64,000 nucleotides of DNA, taken from Helicobacter pylori. GTDB lineage: Bacteria; Campylobacterota; Campylobacteria; Campylobacterales; Helicobacteraceae. Shown here piece by piece: positions 29,087 to 39,315 of this stretch. Position 1 is the stretch's first letter. The number at the start of each line of letters is the position of its first letter. The notes under the pieces were generated by a model. That model saw only the letters and a list, made by a program, of their open reading frames with translations. It was not told the origin of the DNA and made no database searches. Location of the stretch: NCBI GenBank assembly GCA_008032935.1, contig CP032039.1:62001-126000 (forward strand). Reading direction: 5' to 3'. The position numbers and the translations under genes are program-made.

Positions 29087-30973
29087 ATGATGGATATTTA
29101 TCAAAAAAACTTGCAAGCTCTTTTCAAAAAAGACCCTCTCTTATTCGCAAAGCTCAAAGCCATTAAAGAAAACAAAAAATACGAAGTGTTTTTAGGGAAT
29201 GATAGCGCGAATTTCAACCTCTTAGATAAAGAAACAAACACGCCCTTATTTGAAAAAAGCCCGCTAGATTCAAGCTTAGAGCTATACAAAAATAGCGAAA
29301 TTTACATGCTTTATCCTTATTTGTATTATTTTGGCTTGGGTAATGGGGTGTTTTATCGCTTGCTTTTAGGTAATGGAAATTTAAAACGCTTGGTGGTCAT
29401 TGAGCCTGAAATAGAGGTTATTTTCATTGTGCTGAATCTCTTGGATTTTTCCACTGAGATTTTAGAAAATCGTTTGATTTTATTGCATGCAAGTTTTTGC
29501 AATTACAACATGATCGCTTCATTGTTTGATATGGATAAAAAATCTCGTTTATACGCAAGAATGTATGATTTAAAACTTTTTAACGCTTATTATGAACGAT
29601 ACTCCCATCAAATGATAGAAATCAACCAGCATTTCACGCGCGCTTTAGAGCATGGCGCTATTAGCGTGGGCAATGACGCTAAAGACGCACTCATAGGCAT
29701 CAAACAGCATGCCGCTAATTTGCCTGAAGTCATCAAAAGCCCTAGTTTAGTGGATTTTGTGAACGCTTTAAAAAACAGAGATACCGCTATCATTGTTTCA
29801 ACCGGGCCTAGTTTAAATAAGCAACTCCCCCTTTTAAAAGAAATCGCCCCTTATGCGACGCTTTTTTGCATAGACGCTTCTTTCCCTATTTTGGCTAAAG
29901 CCGGTATCAAGCCTGATATTGTGCTGTCTTTAGAAAGGGTGGATTTGACGGCGAAATTTTACGAAGAAACCCCCTTAGATTTTCAAGAAGGCGTTATTTT
30001 TGCTTTGACTTCCATTGTGCATAAACGATTGATTCAAGCGATTAAAAAGGGGGTTAAGCAATTCAGTTTCCGCCCCTTTGGTTACACCAACCTTTTTGGT
30101 TTGCACCAGTATGGTTATGTGGGCATAGGCATGAGCGCAGCGAACATGGCGTATGAATTAGTGGTGCATTCTCGTTTCAAAAGGTGCGTGTTTATCGGGC
30201 AAGATTTGAGCTTTTCACAAAGCGGTAACAGCCATGCTAGTGGGGCGATTTATGGCGATAGGGAGATCAAGCCTAAAAAAGATAAAGACAAGATTTTTAT
30301 AGAAAAATACGGGGGTAATGGGGAAGTAGAAACCACTTTAGTGTGGAAACTTTTCTTAGAATTTTTTGAAAAAGATATTTTTAACACGCCCTATAAACTA
30401 GAAGTCATTAACGCTACTGAAGGAGGGGCTAGGATTAAAGGGACTAAAGAAATGCCTTTTAAAGAAGTGTGCGAAAAAATAGACAAATCCAAGCCAAAGC
30501 CTCCTATCAATCTTATTTATCCCACCCAATCAGAACAGGCTAAAAATTTAAAGATCGCCAAGCAAAAATGCGAAGAGATCATCAAATACGCCAATGAGAA
30601 AAAAACGCAAGTTGAAGAAGCGTTTCTAAAGGTGGCACCATTTTTAGAAGAAGTGGAAAAGCTTCATGAAAAAAACAAATTAGAAGAGCTGGATTTTAAA
30701 GAATTAGAAAATTTGAGCGCTGAAATTGACAACATTAAAGAGCTTTTTGATGACAAGCGATTCAATTCGTATTTTATGGATGCGATACAATCTTACATCT
30801 TCCACCAGGAATTGCATATCGCTGAAATCGTGTGTAAAAAAACGAGTAATGAATACGGATTAAGGGCTAAGCAATTAGAATACATTTACGCGCACAAATA
30901 CTGGCTTTTTAGTTTAGCGGGTGGGATGGATTGCGTGATAGAAGCGATCAAAATGGCTTTGAAGGAATGGTAA
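29087..30973 (+). CDS. DUF115 (MAF-like) flagellin glycosylation/motility protein
   Basis: A 628-residue protein like HP0114. The core TAIIVSTGPSLNKQLPLLKE and LFCIDASFPILAKAGIKPDI is the DUF115 (6-hydroxymethylpterin pyrophosphokinase MptE-like/motility accessory factor) signature. In Campylobacter and Helicobacter these proteins act in transfer of pseudaminic acid to flagellin. It follows flaB, consistent with that role. The start ATG ATG at 29087 has no strong ribosome-binding site. Confidence 0.85.
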   Translation: MMDIYQKNLQALFKKDPLLFAKLKAIKENKKYEVFLGNDSANFNLLDKETNTPLFEKSPLDSSLELYKNSEIYMLYPYLYYFGLGNGVFYRLLLGNGNLKRLVVIEPEIEVIFIVLNLLDFSTEILENRLILLHASFCNYNMIASLFDMDKKSRLYARMYDLKLFNAYYERYSHQMIEINQHFTRALEHGAISVGNDAKDALIGIKQHAANLPEVIKSPSLVDFVNALKNRDTAIIVSTGPSLNKQLPLLKEIAPYATLFCIDASFPILAKAGIKPDIVLSLERVDLTAKFYEETPLDFQEGVIFALTSIVHKRLIQAIKKGVKQFSFRPFGYTNLFGLHQYGYVGIGMSAANMAYELVVHSRFKRCVFIGQDLSFSQSGNSHASGAIYGDREIKPKKDKDKIFIEKYGGNGEVETTLVWKLFLEFFEKDIFNTPYKLEVINATEGGARIKGTKEMPFKEVCEKIDKSKPKPPINLIYPTQSEQAKNLKIAKQKCEEIIKYANEKKTQVEEAFLKVAPFLEEVEKLHEKNKLEELDFKELENLSAEIDNIKELFDDKRFNSYFMDAIQSYIFHQELHIAEIVCKKTSNEYGLRAKQLEYIYAHKYWLFSLAGGMDCVIEAIKMALKEW

Positions 30974-30984
30974 AACACCCCTTT

Positions 30985-31281
30985 TTAAGCGTATGTGTCT
31001 AGGCTGGAATAAATTTCAGGGGTATTTCCGCCATCAATAAGGCTTTTTTCAACTTGGGATCTGTCTTTAATCTCGCCGTCGTTATTGATAGCGTTTAAAG
31101 CTTGTAACCGGTCAAAATCAGGGGCGTTTGGCGTATTATCTTGGCTGAAACCATCTTGAATACTGCTTTGTTGTAAATCCTGCTCTGCTTGATTCCTGTC
31201 CTTTATGGTTGCGTCATTATTGATATTGTTCAAGGTTTGGAGCTGTGTGAAATTAGGGGTGTAATGGGTGTTGATGGTCAT
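30985..31281 (-). CDS. Small protein with two internal repeats
   Basis: A 98-residue soluble protein containing two similar units: YTPNFTQLQTLNNINNDATI followed by KDRNQAEQDL, and NAPDFDRLQALNAINNDGEI followed by KDRSQVEKSL. They share the pattern F-x-x-L-Q-x-L-N-x-I-N-N-D-x-x-I-K-D-R. I do not recognise a named family. It lies downstream of the aldolase-like gene on the same strand, 20 bp apart, and has an AAAGGAT ribosome-binding site. Confidence 0.75.
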   Translation of the reverse strand: MTINTHYTPNFTQLQTLNNINNDATIKDRNQAEQDLQQSSIQDGFSQDNTPNAPDFDRLQALNAINNDGEIKDRSQVEKSLIDGGNTPEIYSSLDTYA

Positions 31282-31301
31282 GTTTTATCCTTTTTAGCTT
31301 T

Positions 31302-31997
31302 TTACACGCTCAATCGTGGATCATCATTATAGCAATAATCCATTAAATCGCCCAATCGTAAAACCTTGCATGAGTTTTCAATCAAATCAAAAACTTCCAT
31401 GAGTTTAGAAAGCTCTCTGTGGTAGGCAAAAATCCCACACCCCTTAATGAAAACAAAATATTTTTTACTCTCTTGCAGTTGGCGTAAAATTTCTGTATCC
31501 GCTCTTTCTTGCCAGCTGTCATAGTCTTTGGGGTTAAAAATGGAAATTTCTTCGCCCAAAGAACGATACCCTAAATAATCCCTAGGGAGCAATCGGTTGT
31601 GGCGCAAGGAATACGCCAAACTATAAGGAGGGCGCGCGTAAGCGATGAATTTAGCGTCCAAAAACTCCCTATACACGCTCGCATGAATGGGCGAATCCAG
31701 GCTCGCTTCTTTCCAGCGGTAATCTATCTTGTCATGCAAAACCAGTAAGGTGTTTTCATTCAATTGATCAAAAACAGCGTTTCTTTTATTGATCACAAAT
31801 TGATTTGCGCCAATGCGCGCCGAAATGGAGCCTTGATAAAGCCCAAAAAAACCCTTTCTAAACATGGATAATGAAATGCTTTGGAGCGAATAAATCAGAT
31901 TGCTGTCAATGCCTCTTGTGTGTGTGTTCATGTTTAGCATGATAACAAGTTTTTTTAATAAAAGATAGATAATAAAATAGTAAAGAGCTTGCGTCAA
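31302..31997 (-). CDS. Degenerate class II aldolase/adducin-like protein (HP0112-like)
   Basis: The fold landmarks of class II aldolases are visible: GLYQGSISARIGANQFVIN, SPIHASVYREFLDAKFIAYA and KYFVFIKGCGIFAYHRELS. The metal-binding HTH and NHG motifs of true aldolases are replaced (ARPP and KGCG), so aldolase activity is doubtful. The longest frame starts at 31997 (231 residues), but ATG 31940 (MLNMNTHTRG) is a more likely start since the first 19 residues are an odd hydrophobic extension. Confidence 0.75.
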   Translation of the reverse strand: MTQALYYFIIYLLLKKLVIMLNMNTHTRGIDSNLIYSLQSISLSMFRKGFFGLYQGSISARIGANQFVINKRNAVFDQLNENTLLVLHDKIDYRWKEASLDSPIHASVYREFLDAKFIAYARPPYSLAYSLRHNRLLPRDYLGYRSLGEEISIFNPKDYDSWQERADTEILRQLQESKKYFVFIKGCGIFAYHRELSKLMEVFDLIENSCKVLRLGDLMDYCYNDDPRLSV

Positions 31998-32110
31998 GCA
32001 AGCGATAACTTTACTAAAAAAGCGGTCTTGGGGGTTAGGGGGATTTTAAGGGGGGTTGTAGGGGGAGAGTTATTTCAAAATACCCCCCTATCCCCTTAAG
32101 AGAATGAGTT
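31983..32110. repeat. Intergenic G-rich repeat with quadruplex motif, copy 1
   Basis: This segment fills most of the gap between the aldolase-like gene and hrcA. It contains AGCTTGCGTCAAGCAAG (hairpin), then four G runs at 32030-32065 (G5 TTA G5 ATTTTAA G6 TTGTA G5), then a C6 run at 32083-32088. Nearly the same block is at 62439-62590, so it is an interspersed repeat. The G runs can form a quadruplex or pair with the C run. Confidence 0.75.
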
Positions 32111-32251
32111 TCATTATAAAACAAAAAGGATTTCCCTATTTAAATGAGATCAGATCTAAATTAAATCAACTCTATAAAAAATCCTAATTTAATGCTAGTA
32201 AATATATTTAGTGATACAGACTAAACTTTAAAGAAAAATCGGTTAATTTTT

Positions 32252-32274
32252 ATCACTTTTTCAAAACAAGTGAT
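32252..32274 (+). promoter_or_regulatory. Candidate heat-shock repressor operator upstream of hrcA
   Basis: ATCACTT-N9-AAGTGAT is a perfect 7-bp inverted repeat with a 9-nt spacer, the spacing of a CIRCE element, located 21 bp before the -10 box. In H. pylori this operon is repressed by HspR and HrcA. The arms do not match the CIRCE consensus closely, so which repressor binds is uncertain. Confidence 0.5.
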
Positions 32275-32294
32275 AGATTATTAACTTTTTGCGC

Positions 32295-32300
32295 TATAAT
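32295..32300 (+). promoter_or_regulatory. -10 box of the hrcA-grpE-dnaK operon
   Basis: TATAAT with upstream GCGC, 22 bp before the hrcA ATG. A start near 32307 excludes translation from upstream codons at 32289, supporting ATG 32322. Confidence 0.75.
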
Positions 32301-32321
32301 GCGAGGGTTCTTTCATCAAGA

Positions 32322-33152
32322 ATGGTGATTGACGAGATTTTTCAAATAATGATGTTAAGAAGAATTAAAGTAGGTTCTGATTTGAATAAAAAAGAGAGTT
32401 TGTTAGATGCGTTTGTTAAAACCTATCTGCAGATTTTAGAACCCATTAGCTCTAAACGCTTGAAAGAGTTGGCAAACTTGAAAATATCTTGTGCGACGAT
32501 CAGGAATTATTTTCAAATCCTTTCTAAAGAAGGCATGCTCCATCAAGCCCATTCTAGCGGCGCTAGATTGCCTACTTTTAAGGCGTTTGAAAACTATTGG
32601 CACAAGTCGTTGCACTTTGAAGTTTTAAAGGTGAATGAAAAACGCTTAAAAAGCGCGAGTGAAAATTTTGGGCTTTTTACGCTGTTAAAAAAACCCAGTT
32701 TGGAGCGTTTAGAAAGAGTCATTGAGTGCGAAAAACGCTTTTTGATTTTGGATTTTTTGGCGTTTTCTTGCGCGCTGGGTTACAGCGTTAAAATGGAGAA
32801 ATTTTTATTAGAGCTTGTGGGCAAAAGCGTTAAAGAAGTGCGCTCAATCGCTGCTTCTGTCAATGCGTTGAGTTTGGCCAGACAATTAGAGCGTTTGGAG
32901 TATTCCAACACACAAATCACACGCTTTAATCTGATGGGGTTAAAAACGCTTTTAAACAGCCCTTTATTTTTTGACATTTTAGGGGGTAAGGTTTTGGAGC
33001 GTTTCAAAAAGGGGTTGCATTTTATAGAACCTGATTGCATGCTAGTAACACGCCCTATAGAATTTCAAAACGAGCGGATGCAACTGCTTTGCGTGGGGAA
33101 ATTGGAATGCGATTATGAAGGGTTTTTTCAAACGATTTCTGAGGAGGAATAA
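32322..33152 (+). CDS. hrcA: Heat-inducible transcription repressor HrcA
   Basis: HrcA represses chaperone genes. The N-terminal winged helix is visible ([25 protein letters not shown], split here: helix-turn-helix around residues 40-65), followed by the dimer/GAF-like core. The gene has 276 residues from ATG 32322, the length I recall for HP0111. It overlaps grpE by one base (TAATG), indicating coupled translation. Confidence 0.92.
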   Translation: MVIDEIFQIMMLRRIKVGSDLNKKESLLDAFVKTYLQILEPISSKRLKELANLKISCATIRNYFQILSKEGMLHQAHSSGARLPTFKAFENYWHKSLHFEVLKVNEKRLKSASENFGLFTLLKKPSLERLERVIECEKRFLILDFLAFSCALGYSVKMEKFLLELVGKSVKEVRSIAASVNALSLARQLERLEYSNTQITRFNLMGLKTLLNSPLFFDILGGKVLERFKKGLHFIEPDCMLVTRPIEFQNERMQLLCVGKLECDYEGFFQTISEEE

Positions 33153-33727
33153 TGAAAGATGAACACAACCAAGAACACGATTATTTAAGCCAAAAAGAGC
33201 CAGAGTCTTATCAAAAGGCTTGCGCTTGCAAAGAACAACAAGGTGGAGAAAAACAAGAAGCGAGCGAAAAAGAATGCGAGATCAAGGAAGATTTTGAGCT
33301 TAAATATAAAGAAATGCACGAAAAATACTTGAGAGTGCATGCGGATTTTGAAAACGTGAAAAAGCGCTTAGAAAGAGACAAGAGCATGGCGTTAGAGTAT
33401 GCGTATGAAAAAATCGCATTGGATCTATTGCCGGTGATTGATGCGCTTCTTGGGGCTTACAAGAGTGCTGTAGAAGTGGATAAAGAGAGCGCTTTAACTA
33501 AGGGCTTGGAGCTCACGATGGAAAAGTTGCATGAAGTTTTGGCAAGGCATGGCATTGAGGGGATTGAATGCTTAGAAGAATTTGATCCTAATTTCCACAA
33601 TGCGATCATGCAAGTCAAAAGCGAAGAAAAAGAAAACGGGAAAATCGTGCAAGTTTTGCAACAGGGTTACAAGTATAAGGGTAGGGTTTTGAGGCCGGCA
33701 ATGGTGAGCATTGCTAAAAACGATTGA
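33152..33727 (+). CDS. grpE: Nucleotide exchange factor GrpE
   Basis: A 191-residue GrpE, which releases ADP from DnaK. The N-terminal charged coiled coil is followed by [19 protein letters not shown] and the C-terminal beta part [17 protein letters not shown] with the family ending. It lies between hrcA and dnaK in one operon. The ribosome-binding site GGAGGAAT overlaps the end of hrcA. Confidence 0.96.
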   Translation: MKDEHNQEHDYLSQKEPESYQKACACKEQQGGEKQEASEKECEIKEDFELKYKEMHEKYLRVHADFENVKKRLERDKSMALEYAYEKIALDLLPVIDALLGAYKSAVEVDKESALTKGLELTMEKLHEVLARHGIEGIECLEEFDPNFHNAIMQVKSEEKENGKIVQVLQQGYKYKGRVLRPAMVSIAKND

Positions 33728-33757
33728 AACATTTATTTTAATAAGAAAGGATAACGC

Positions 33758-35620
33758 ATGGGAAAAGTTATTGGAATTGATTTAGGGACAACCAACTCCG
33801 CAATGGCGGTGTATGAAGGCAATGAAGCAAAGATTATTGCGAATAAAGAGGGTAAAAACACCACTCCTTCTATTGTGGCTTTTACGGATAAGGGCGAGAT
33901 TTTAGTGGGCGAGAGTGCCAAAAGACAAGCGGTTACTAACCCAGAAAAAACCATTTATTCTATTAAAAGAATCATGGGCTTGATGTTTAATGAAGATAAG
34001 GCTAAAGAAGCTGAAAAGCGCTTGCCTTATAAAATTGTGGATAGGAATGGGGCTTGCGCGATTGAGATTTCGGGTAAAGTTTATACCCCTCAAGAGATTT
34101 CAGCCAAAATTTTAATGAAGCTCAAAGAAGACGCTGAAAGTTATTTAGGCGAGAGCGTTACGGAAGCGGTGATCACGGTTCCGGCTTATTTTAACGACAG
34201 CCAACGAAAAGCGACTAAAGAAGCTGGCACGATTGCAGGGCTTAATGTTTTAAGGATTATCAATGAGCCTACTAGTGCGGCGTTAGCTTATGGCTTGGAT
34301 AAAAAAGAGAGCGAAAAAATCATGGTTTATGATTTGGGTGGGGGGACTTTTGACGTTACCGTGTTAGAAACAGGCGATAATGTCGTGGAAGTTTTAGCCA
34401 CAGGGGGCGATGCGTTTTTAGGGGGCGATGATTTTGACAATCGTGTGATTGATTTCTTAGCGAGTGAGTTTAAAAGCGAAACGGGCATTGAAATTAAAAA
34501 CGATGTGATGGCGTTGCAACGCCTGAAAGAAGCGGCTGAAAACGCTAAAAAAGAACTGAGCTCTGCGATGGAGACTGAAATCAATTTGCCCTTTATCACA
34601 GCGGACGCTACCGGGCCTAAACACTTGGTTAAAAAACTCACTAGGGCTAAATTTGAAAGCTTGACAGAAGATCTCATGGAAGAAACGATTTCTAAGATTG
34701 AAAGCGTGATCAAAGACGCAGGGCTAACCAAAAATGAGATTTCAGAAGTGGTGATGGTGGGCGGCTCTACTCGTATCCCTAAAGTCCAAGAAAGGGTGAA
34801 AGCGTTTATCCACAAAGAGTTGAATAAAAGCGTGAATCCTGATGAGGTCGTAGCGGTGGGAGCGAGCATTCAAGGGGGCGTGTTAAAAGGCGATGTGAAA
34901 GATGTGCTTTTATTAGACGTTACGCCTTTAAGCCTTGGGATTGAAACTTTAGGGGGCGTGATGACTAAAGTGATTGATAGAGGCACGACTATTCCTGCGA
35001 AAAAATCTCAAGTGTTCTCAACCGCTGAAGACAACCAGCCCGCCGTGTCTATCATGGTTTTACAAGGCGAAAGGGAATTGGCAAGGGATAATAAATCGTT
35101 GGGTAAATTTGATTTGCAAGGCATCGCGCCAGCTCCAAGAGGCGTGCCGCAAATTGAAGTAACCTTTGATATTGACGCTAATGGGATTTTAACCGTGTCA
35201 GCGCAAGACAAAAATACCGGCAAAAGCCAAGAGATTAAAATTTCTGGCTCTAGCGGGTTGTCTGATAGCGAAATTGAAAAAATGGTTAAAGACGCTGAAT
35301 TGCACAAAGAAGAAGACGCTAGGAAAAAAGAAGTGATTGAAGCGAGAAACCATGCCGATAGTTTGGCGCACCAAACCCAAAAGAGCCTTGATGAGCATAA
35401 GGCGAATTTGAATGAAAACGACGCTAACGAGATCCAAAACGCCATTAACGCCCTTAAAGATTGCATCAAAAACGATAACGCTACTAAAGCGGAGCTTGAA
35501 GACAAAACCAAAGCGTTAGCGCAAGCGGCTCAAAAACTAGGCGAAGCCATGGCGAATAAAAACAACGCCGAGCAACCCAAGAAAAAAGACGATGATGTGA
35601 TTGATGCGGAAGTGGAGTAG
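33758..35620 (+). CDS. dnaK: Chaperone DnaK (Hsp70)
   Basis: A 620-residue Hsp70 that binds unfolded proteins in an ATP cycle with GrpE and DnaJ. N-terminal [17 protein letters not shown] and [15 protein letters not shown] are nucleotide-binding signatures, and [16 protein letters not shown] is the third signature. The C-terminal tail ends in [13 protein letters not shown], matching the EEVD-like acidic tail of bacterial DnaK. AAGAAAGGATAACGC supplies the ribosome-binding site. Confidence 0.99.
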   Translation: MGKVIGIDLGTTNSAMAVYEGNEAKIIANKEGKNTTPSIVAFTDKGEILVGESAKRQAVTNPEKTIYSIKRIMGLMFNEDKAKEAEKRLPYKIVDRNGACAIEISGKVYTPQEISAKILMKLKEDAESYLGESVTEAVITVPAYFNDSQRKATKEAGTIAGLNVLRIINEPTSAALAYGLDKKESEKIMVYDLGGGTFDVTVLETGDNVVEVLATGGDAFLGGDDFDNRVIDFLASEFKSETGIEIKNDVMALQRLKEAAENAKKELSSAMETEINLPFITADATGPKHLVKKLTRAKFESLTEDLMEETISKIESVIKDAGLTKNEISEVVMVGGSTRIPKVQERVKAFIHKELNKSVNPDEVVAVGASIQGGVLKGDVKDVLLLDVTPLSLGIETLGGVMTKVIDRGTTIPAKKSQVFSTAEDNQPAVSIMVLQGERELARDNKSLGKFDLQGIAPAPRGVPQIEVTFDIDANGILTVSAQDKNTGKSQEIKISGSSGLSDSEIEKMVKDAELHKEEDARKKEVIEARNHADSLAHQTQKSLDEHKANLNENDANEIQNAINALKDCIKNDNATKAELEDKTKALAQAAQKLGEAMANKNNAEQPKKKDDDVIDAEVE

Positions 35621-35647
35621 GATTTAGGCGCATTGAAAAACTTCTTT

Positions 35648-35680
35648 CAAGCGGGCGGTTTTAATCAAAACCCGCTTGCT
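35648..35680 (+). terminator. Stem-loop terminator after dnaK
   Basis: CAAGCGGG at 35648-35655 pairs with CCCGCTTG at 35671-35678; the inner GTTTT/AAAAC also pairs. It lies 28 bp past the dnaK stop. The T tract after it is weak. The rest of 35681-35882 shows no gene. Confidence 0.65.
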
Positions 35681-35882
35681 TTCCTCATTTTCATCAATGG
35701 GATACCGATTGCAAAGTCTAAAAAACACTCAAAGCGTTTTTTTTTAATCCAAATATCAAAGCTTGATTGTAATCAAGCGATAGCTTTTCAAGACTTATTT
35801 TAAAAAGCGTTGGTGGGATTTTAGGAAAATCCCTTATGAGAGAGTTCTTTTTTGGTATGGGGTTGTTTTATAAAGTTATTTC

Positions 35883-36462
35883 TTAATGGCTTGCACTAGA
35901 TGGCTCTAATTCAAAATACGCAGTGGGGATTTGATTAAATTCATTAACAAGGTGTAAAAAATAGTCGGTAATGTTTTCAAAATCGGATTCTAAATCGTCA
36001 TAGCTCTCTTGGTAGTATGGGACTCCGTTAGGATCAATGATTTTATCATACGCTGGGCATTTTTGACACTCTTTTTCCCCATCCTCCTCTATGGATCGAC
36101 CTACACAAAGATGAAACTTTTCTGCATCGTTGCTCCAATAGTAAGCAAACCAGAGGTAAAAACCTTTTTTTGGGGTTGGTTTTTCACCATTGACAAACCC
36201 TTCCCCTAAAATATCCTGACGGCAAAAGGCGATGGATGGCCCATGGGATAAATTCCCAGAGCCAAGACTGATTTTGCACGCATAACCCCATGGCACTAAA
36301 AACTTGTTCAGCCCGTTTTGGCATGAACCATACTTTGGTATTTTTGGAATTTTGCTTGTTTGTTTTTCCTCTTGTGCTTTAGCGTTTATTAACGCTGCAA
36401 ATTCTCTTAATAAGTCCTAAAAACGCTTTTCTTTGCTCCTCATTCCATTCTATCGTTTCCAT
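35883..36462 (-). pseudogene. HP0108-like hypothetical protein, frameshifted near its 5' end
   Basis: The main frame (137 codons from GTG 36296) lacks a good start. Upstream on the same strand, ATG 36462 with AGGAG begins METIEWNEEQRKAFL, and one fewer base near 36416-36417 joins it to DLLREFAALINAKAQEEK and the main frame, giving 192 residues. The main part (WGYACKISLGSGNLSHGPSI and GFYLWFAYYWSNDAEKFHL) resembles N-terminal domains of MrcB-type restriction proteins; that is a weak similarity from memory. Function is unknown. It is divergent from cysK. Confidence 0.65.
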
Positions 36463-36580
36463 TGACAGCTCCTGATCGATCTTAATAAGCCAACATTTTA
36501 CCCTAAACTTACTCCATTTAATGAGTTTAGGCATAATCGCTAAAATTGAGTTATTGTTATTTTTATTATTAGGAGGAATA

Positions 36581-37498
36581 ATGATCCTTACCACAATGCA
36601 AGACGCCATAGGCCGCACTCCCGTTTTTAAATTCACTAACAAGGATTACCCCATTCCATTAAAGTCCGCTATTTACGCCAAACTGGAGCATCTAAACCCA
36701 GGAGGGAGCGTTAAAGATCGCTTAGGCCAATACCTTATAGAAGAAGGGTTTAAAACTGGCAAAATCACTTCTAAAACAACCATCATTGAGCCTACCGCAG
36801 GCAATACCGGCATCGCTCTAGCCTTAGTGGCAATCAAGCACCATCTCAAAACCATCTTTGTTGTCCCGGAAAAATTCAGCACAGAAAAACAACAAATCAT
36901 GAGAGCTTTGGGGGCTTTAGTAATCAACACGCCTACTAGCGAGGGGATTTCTGGCGCCATTAAAAAAAGTAAAGAGTTAGCCGAAAGTATCCCTGATAGC
37001 TATTTGCCCTTGCAATTTGAAAACCCTGATAATCCCGCCGCTTACTACCACACCCTAGCTCCTGAGATTGTCCAAGAATTAGGCACAAATTTTACGAGCT
37101 TTGTAGCTGGGATAGGGAGTGGAGGCACTTTTGCTGGCACGGCTAGGTATTTGAAAGAACGCATCCCTAATATCCGCTTGATTGGGGTGGAGCCGGAGGG
37201 TTCTATTTTGAATGGGGGCGAGCCTGGGCCTCATGAGATTGAGGGCATTGGCGTGGAGTTCATCCCTCCTTTTTTTGCAAACTTGGATATTGATGGCTTT
37301 GAAACGATCTCAGATGAAGAGGGTTTTAGCTACACCAGGAAGTTAGCCAAGAAAAACGGCTTATTAGTGGGGAGCTCTAGCGGGGCAGCTTTTGTAGCAG
37401 CACTAAAAGAAGCGCAACGCCTCCCCGAAGGCAGCCAGGTTTTAACCATTTTCCCGGATGTTGCCGATCGTTATCTTTCTAAAGGTATTTATTTATAA
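36581..37498 (+). CDS. cysK: Cysteine synthase family/cystathionine beta-synthase
   Basis: A 305-residue PLP enzyme (HP0107-like). The PLP-lysine region is HLNPGGSVKDRLGQYL, the phosphate loop is PTAGNTGIALA and the substrate loop is GIGSGGTFAGTA. Next to metB it probably works in reverse transsulfuration (homocysteine + serine to cystathionine), a pathway shown for the H. pylori pair. ATG 36581 after AGGAGG is chosen; a TTG at 36521 is longer but less likely. The gene is 24 bp before metB, so an operon is probable. Confidence 0.93.
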   Translation: MILTTMQDAIGRTPVFKFTNKDYPIPLKSAIYAKLEHLNPGGSVKDRLGQYLIEEGFKTGKITSKTTIIEPTAGNTGIALALVAIKHHLKTIFVVPEKFSTEKQQIMRALGALVINTPTSEGISGAIKKSKELAESIPDSYLPLQFENPDNPAAYYHTLAPEIVQELGTNFTSFVAGIGSGGTFAGTARYLKERIPNIRLIGVEPEGSILNGGEPGPHEIEGIGVEFIPPFFANLDIDGFETISDEEGFSYTRKLAKKNGLLVGSSSGAAFVAALKEAQRLPEGSQVLTIFPDVADRYLSKGIYL

Positions 37499-38665
<1,167 letters not shown>

Positions 38666-38674
38666 AGTTTTTAC

Positions 38675-38680
38675 TATAAT
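38675..38680 (+). promoter_or_regulatory. -10 box of luxS
   Basis: TATAAT lies 25 bp upstream of the luxS ATG, giving luxS its own promoter in addition to read-through from metB. Confidence 0.6.
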
Positions 38681-38704
38681 CTATAAACTAAAGGAGTTAA
38701 AAAC

Positions 38705-39163
38705 ATGAAAATGAATGTAGAGAGTTTTAATTTGGATCACACCAAAGTCAAAGCCCCTTATGTGCGTGTCGCTGATCGCAAAAAGGGCGTTAATGGGGAT
38801 GTGATTGTCAAATACGATGTGCGTTTCAAGCAGCCCAATAAGGATCACATGGACATGCCTAGCTTACACTCTTTAGAGCATTTAGTCGCTGAAATTATCC
38901 GCAACCATGCTAGTTATGTCGTGGATTGGTCGCCTATGGGTTGCCAAACAGGGTTTTATCTCACGGTGTTAAACCATGACAATTACACAGAGATTTTAGA
39001 GGTTTTAGAAAAGACGATGCAAGATGTGCTAAAGGCTACAGAAGTGCCTGCCAGCAATGAAAAGCAATGCGGTTGGGCGGCTAACCACACTTTAGAGGGC
39101 GCGCAGAATTTAGCACACGCTTTTTTAGACAAACGCGCTGAATGGTCTGAAGTGGGGGTTTGA
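38705..39163 (+). CDS. luxS: S-ribosylhomocysteine lyase LuxS
   Basis: A 152-residue Fe/Zn enzyme that makes homocysteine and the autoinducer-2 precursor. The metal ligands His, His and Cys lie in [14 protein letters not shown] (HxxEH motif) and [19 protein letters not shown] precedes ATG 38705. MtnN at 56377 makes its substrate and the cysK/metB pair uses its product. Confidence 0.98.
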   Translation: MKMNVESFNLDHTKVKAPYVRVADRKKGVNGDVIVKYDVRFKQPNKDHMDMPSLHSLEHLVAEIIRNHASYVVDWSPMGCQTGFYLTVLNHDNYTEILEVLEKTMQDVLKATEVPASNEKQCGWAANHTLEGAQNLAHAFLDKRAEWSEVGV

Positions 39164-39186
39164 TTGGTTTGGGGAATGATTTTACT

Positions 39187-39224
39187 CCCCTACCCCCTTA
39201 CCCATTATTTTACCCATTTTTCCC
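39187..39224 (-). repeat. C-rich run downstream of luxS (minus-strand G-quadruplex motif)
   Basis: Five C runs (C4, C5, C3, C3, C3) lie between luxS and the nucleotidase gene. On the minus strand they read as GGG runs with short loops (TA, TAA, TAAAATAAT), which fits a quadruplex motif. No clear hairpin terminator is seen here. Confidence 0.45.
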
Positions 39225-39315
39225 ATAAGCGTTAAATGCCAATTAAAAACCATCGCATCAGCGTTAATTTTATGTAAAAATTATCGTTATGAATCTCTTT
39301 TATGGAAGGATTTCA

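Noticed and set aside
34327-35511. Long minus-strand open frames within dnaK
   Set aside because: They are shadows of the strongly conserved dnaK frame and have no starts, ribosome sites or family features.
36379-36642. Minus-strand 87-residue frame as a separate gene
   Set aside because: Only its last 28 residues, METIEWNEEQ onward, are real; they are the 5' end of the frameshifted HP0108-like gene.
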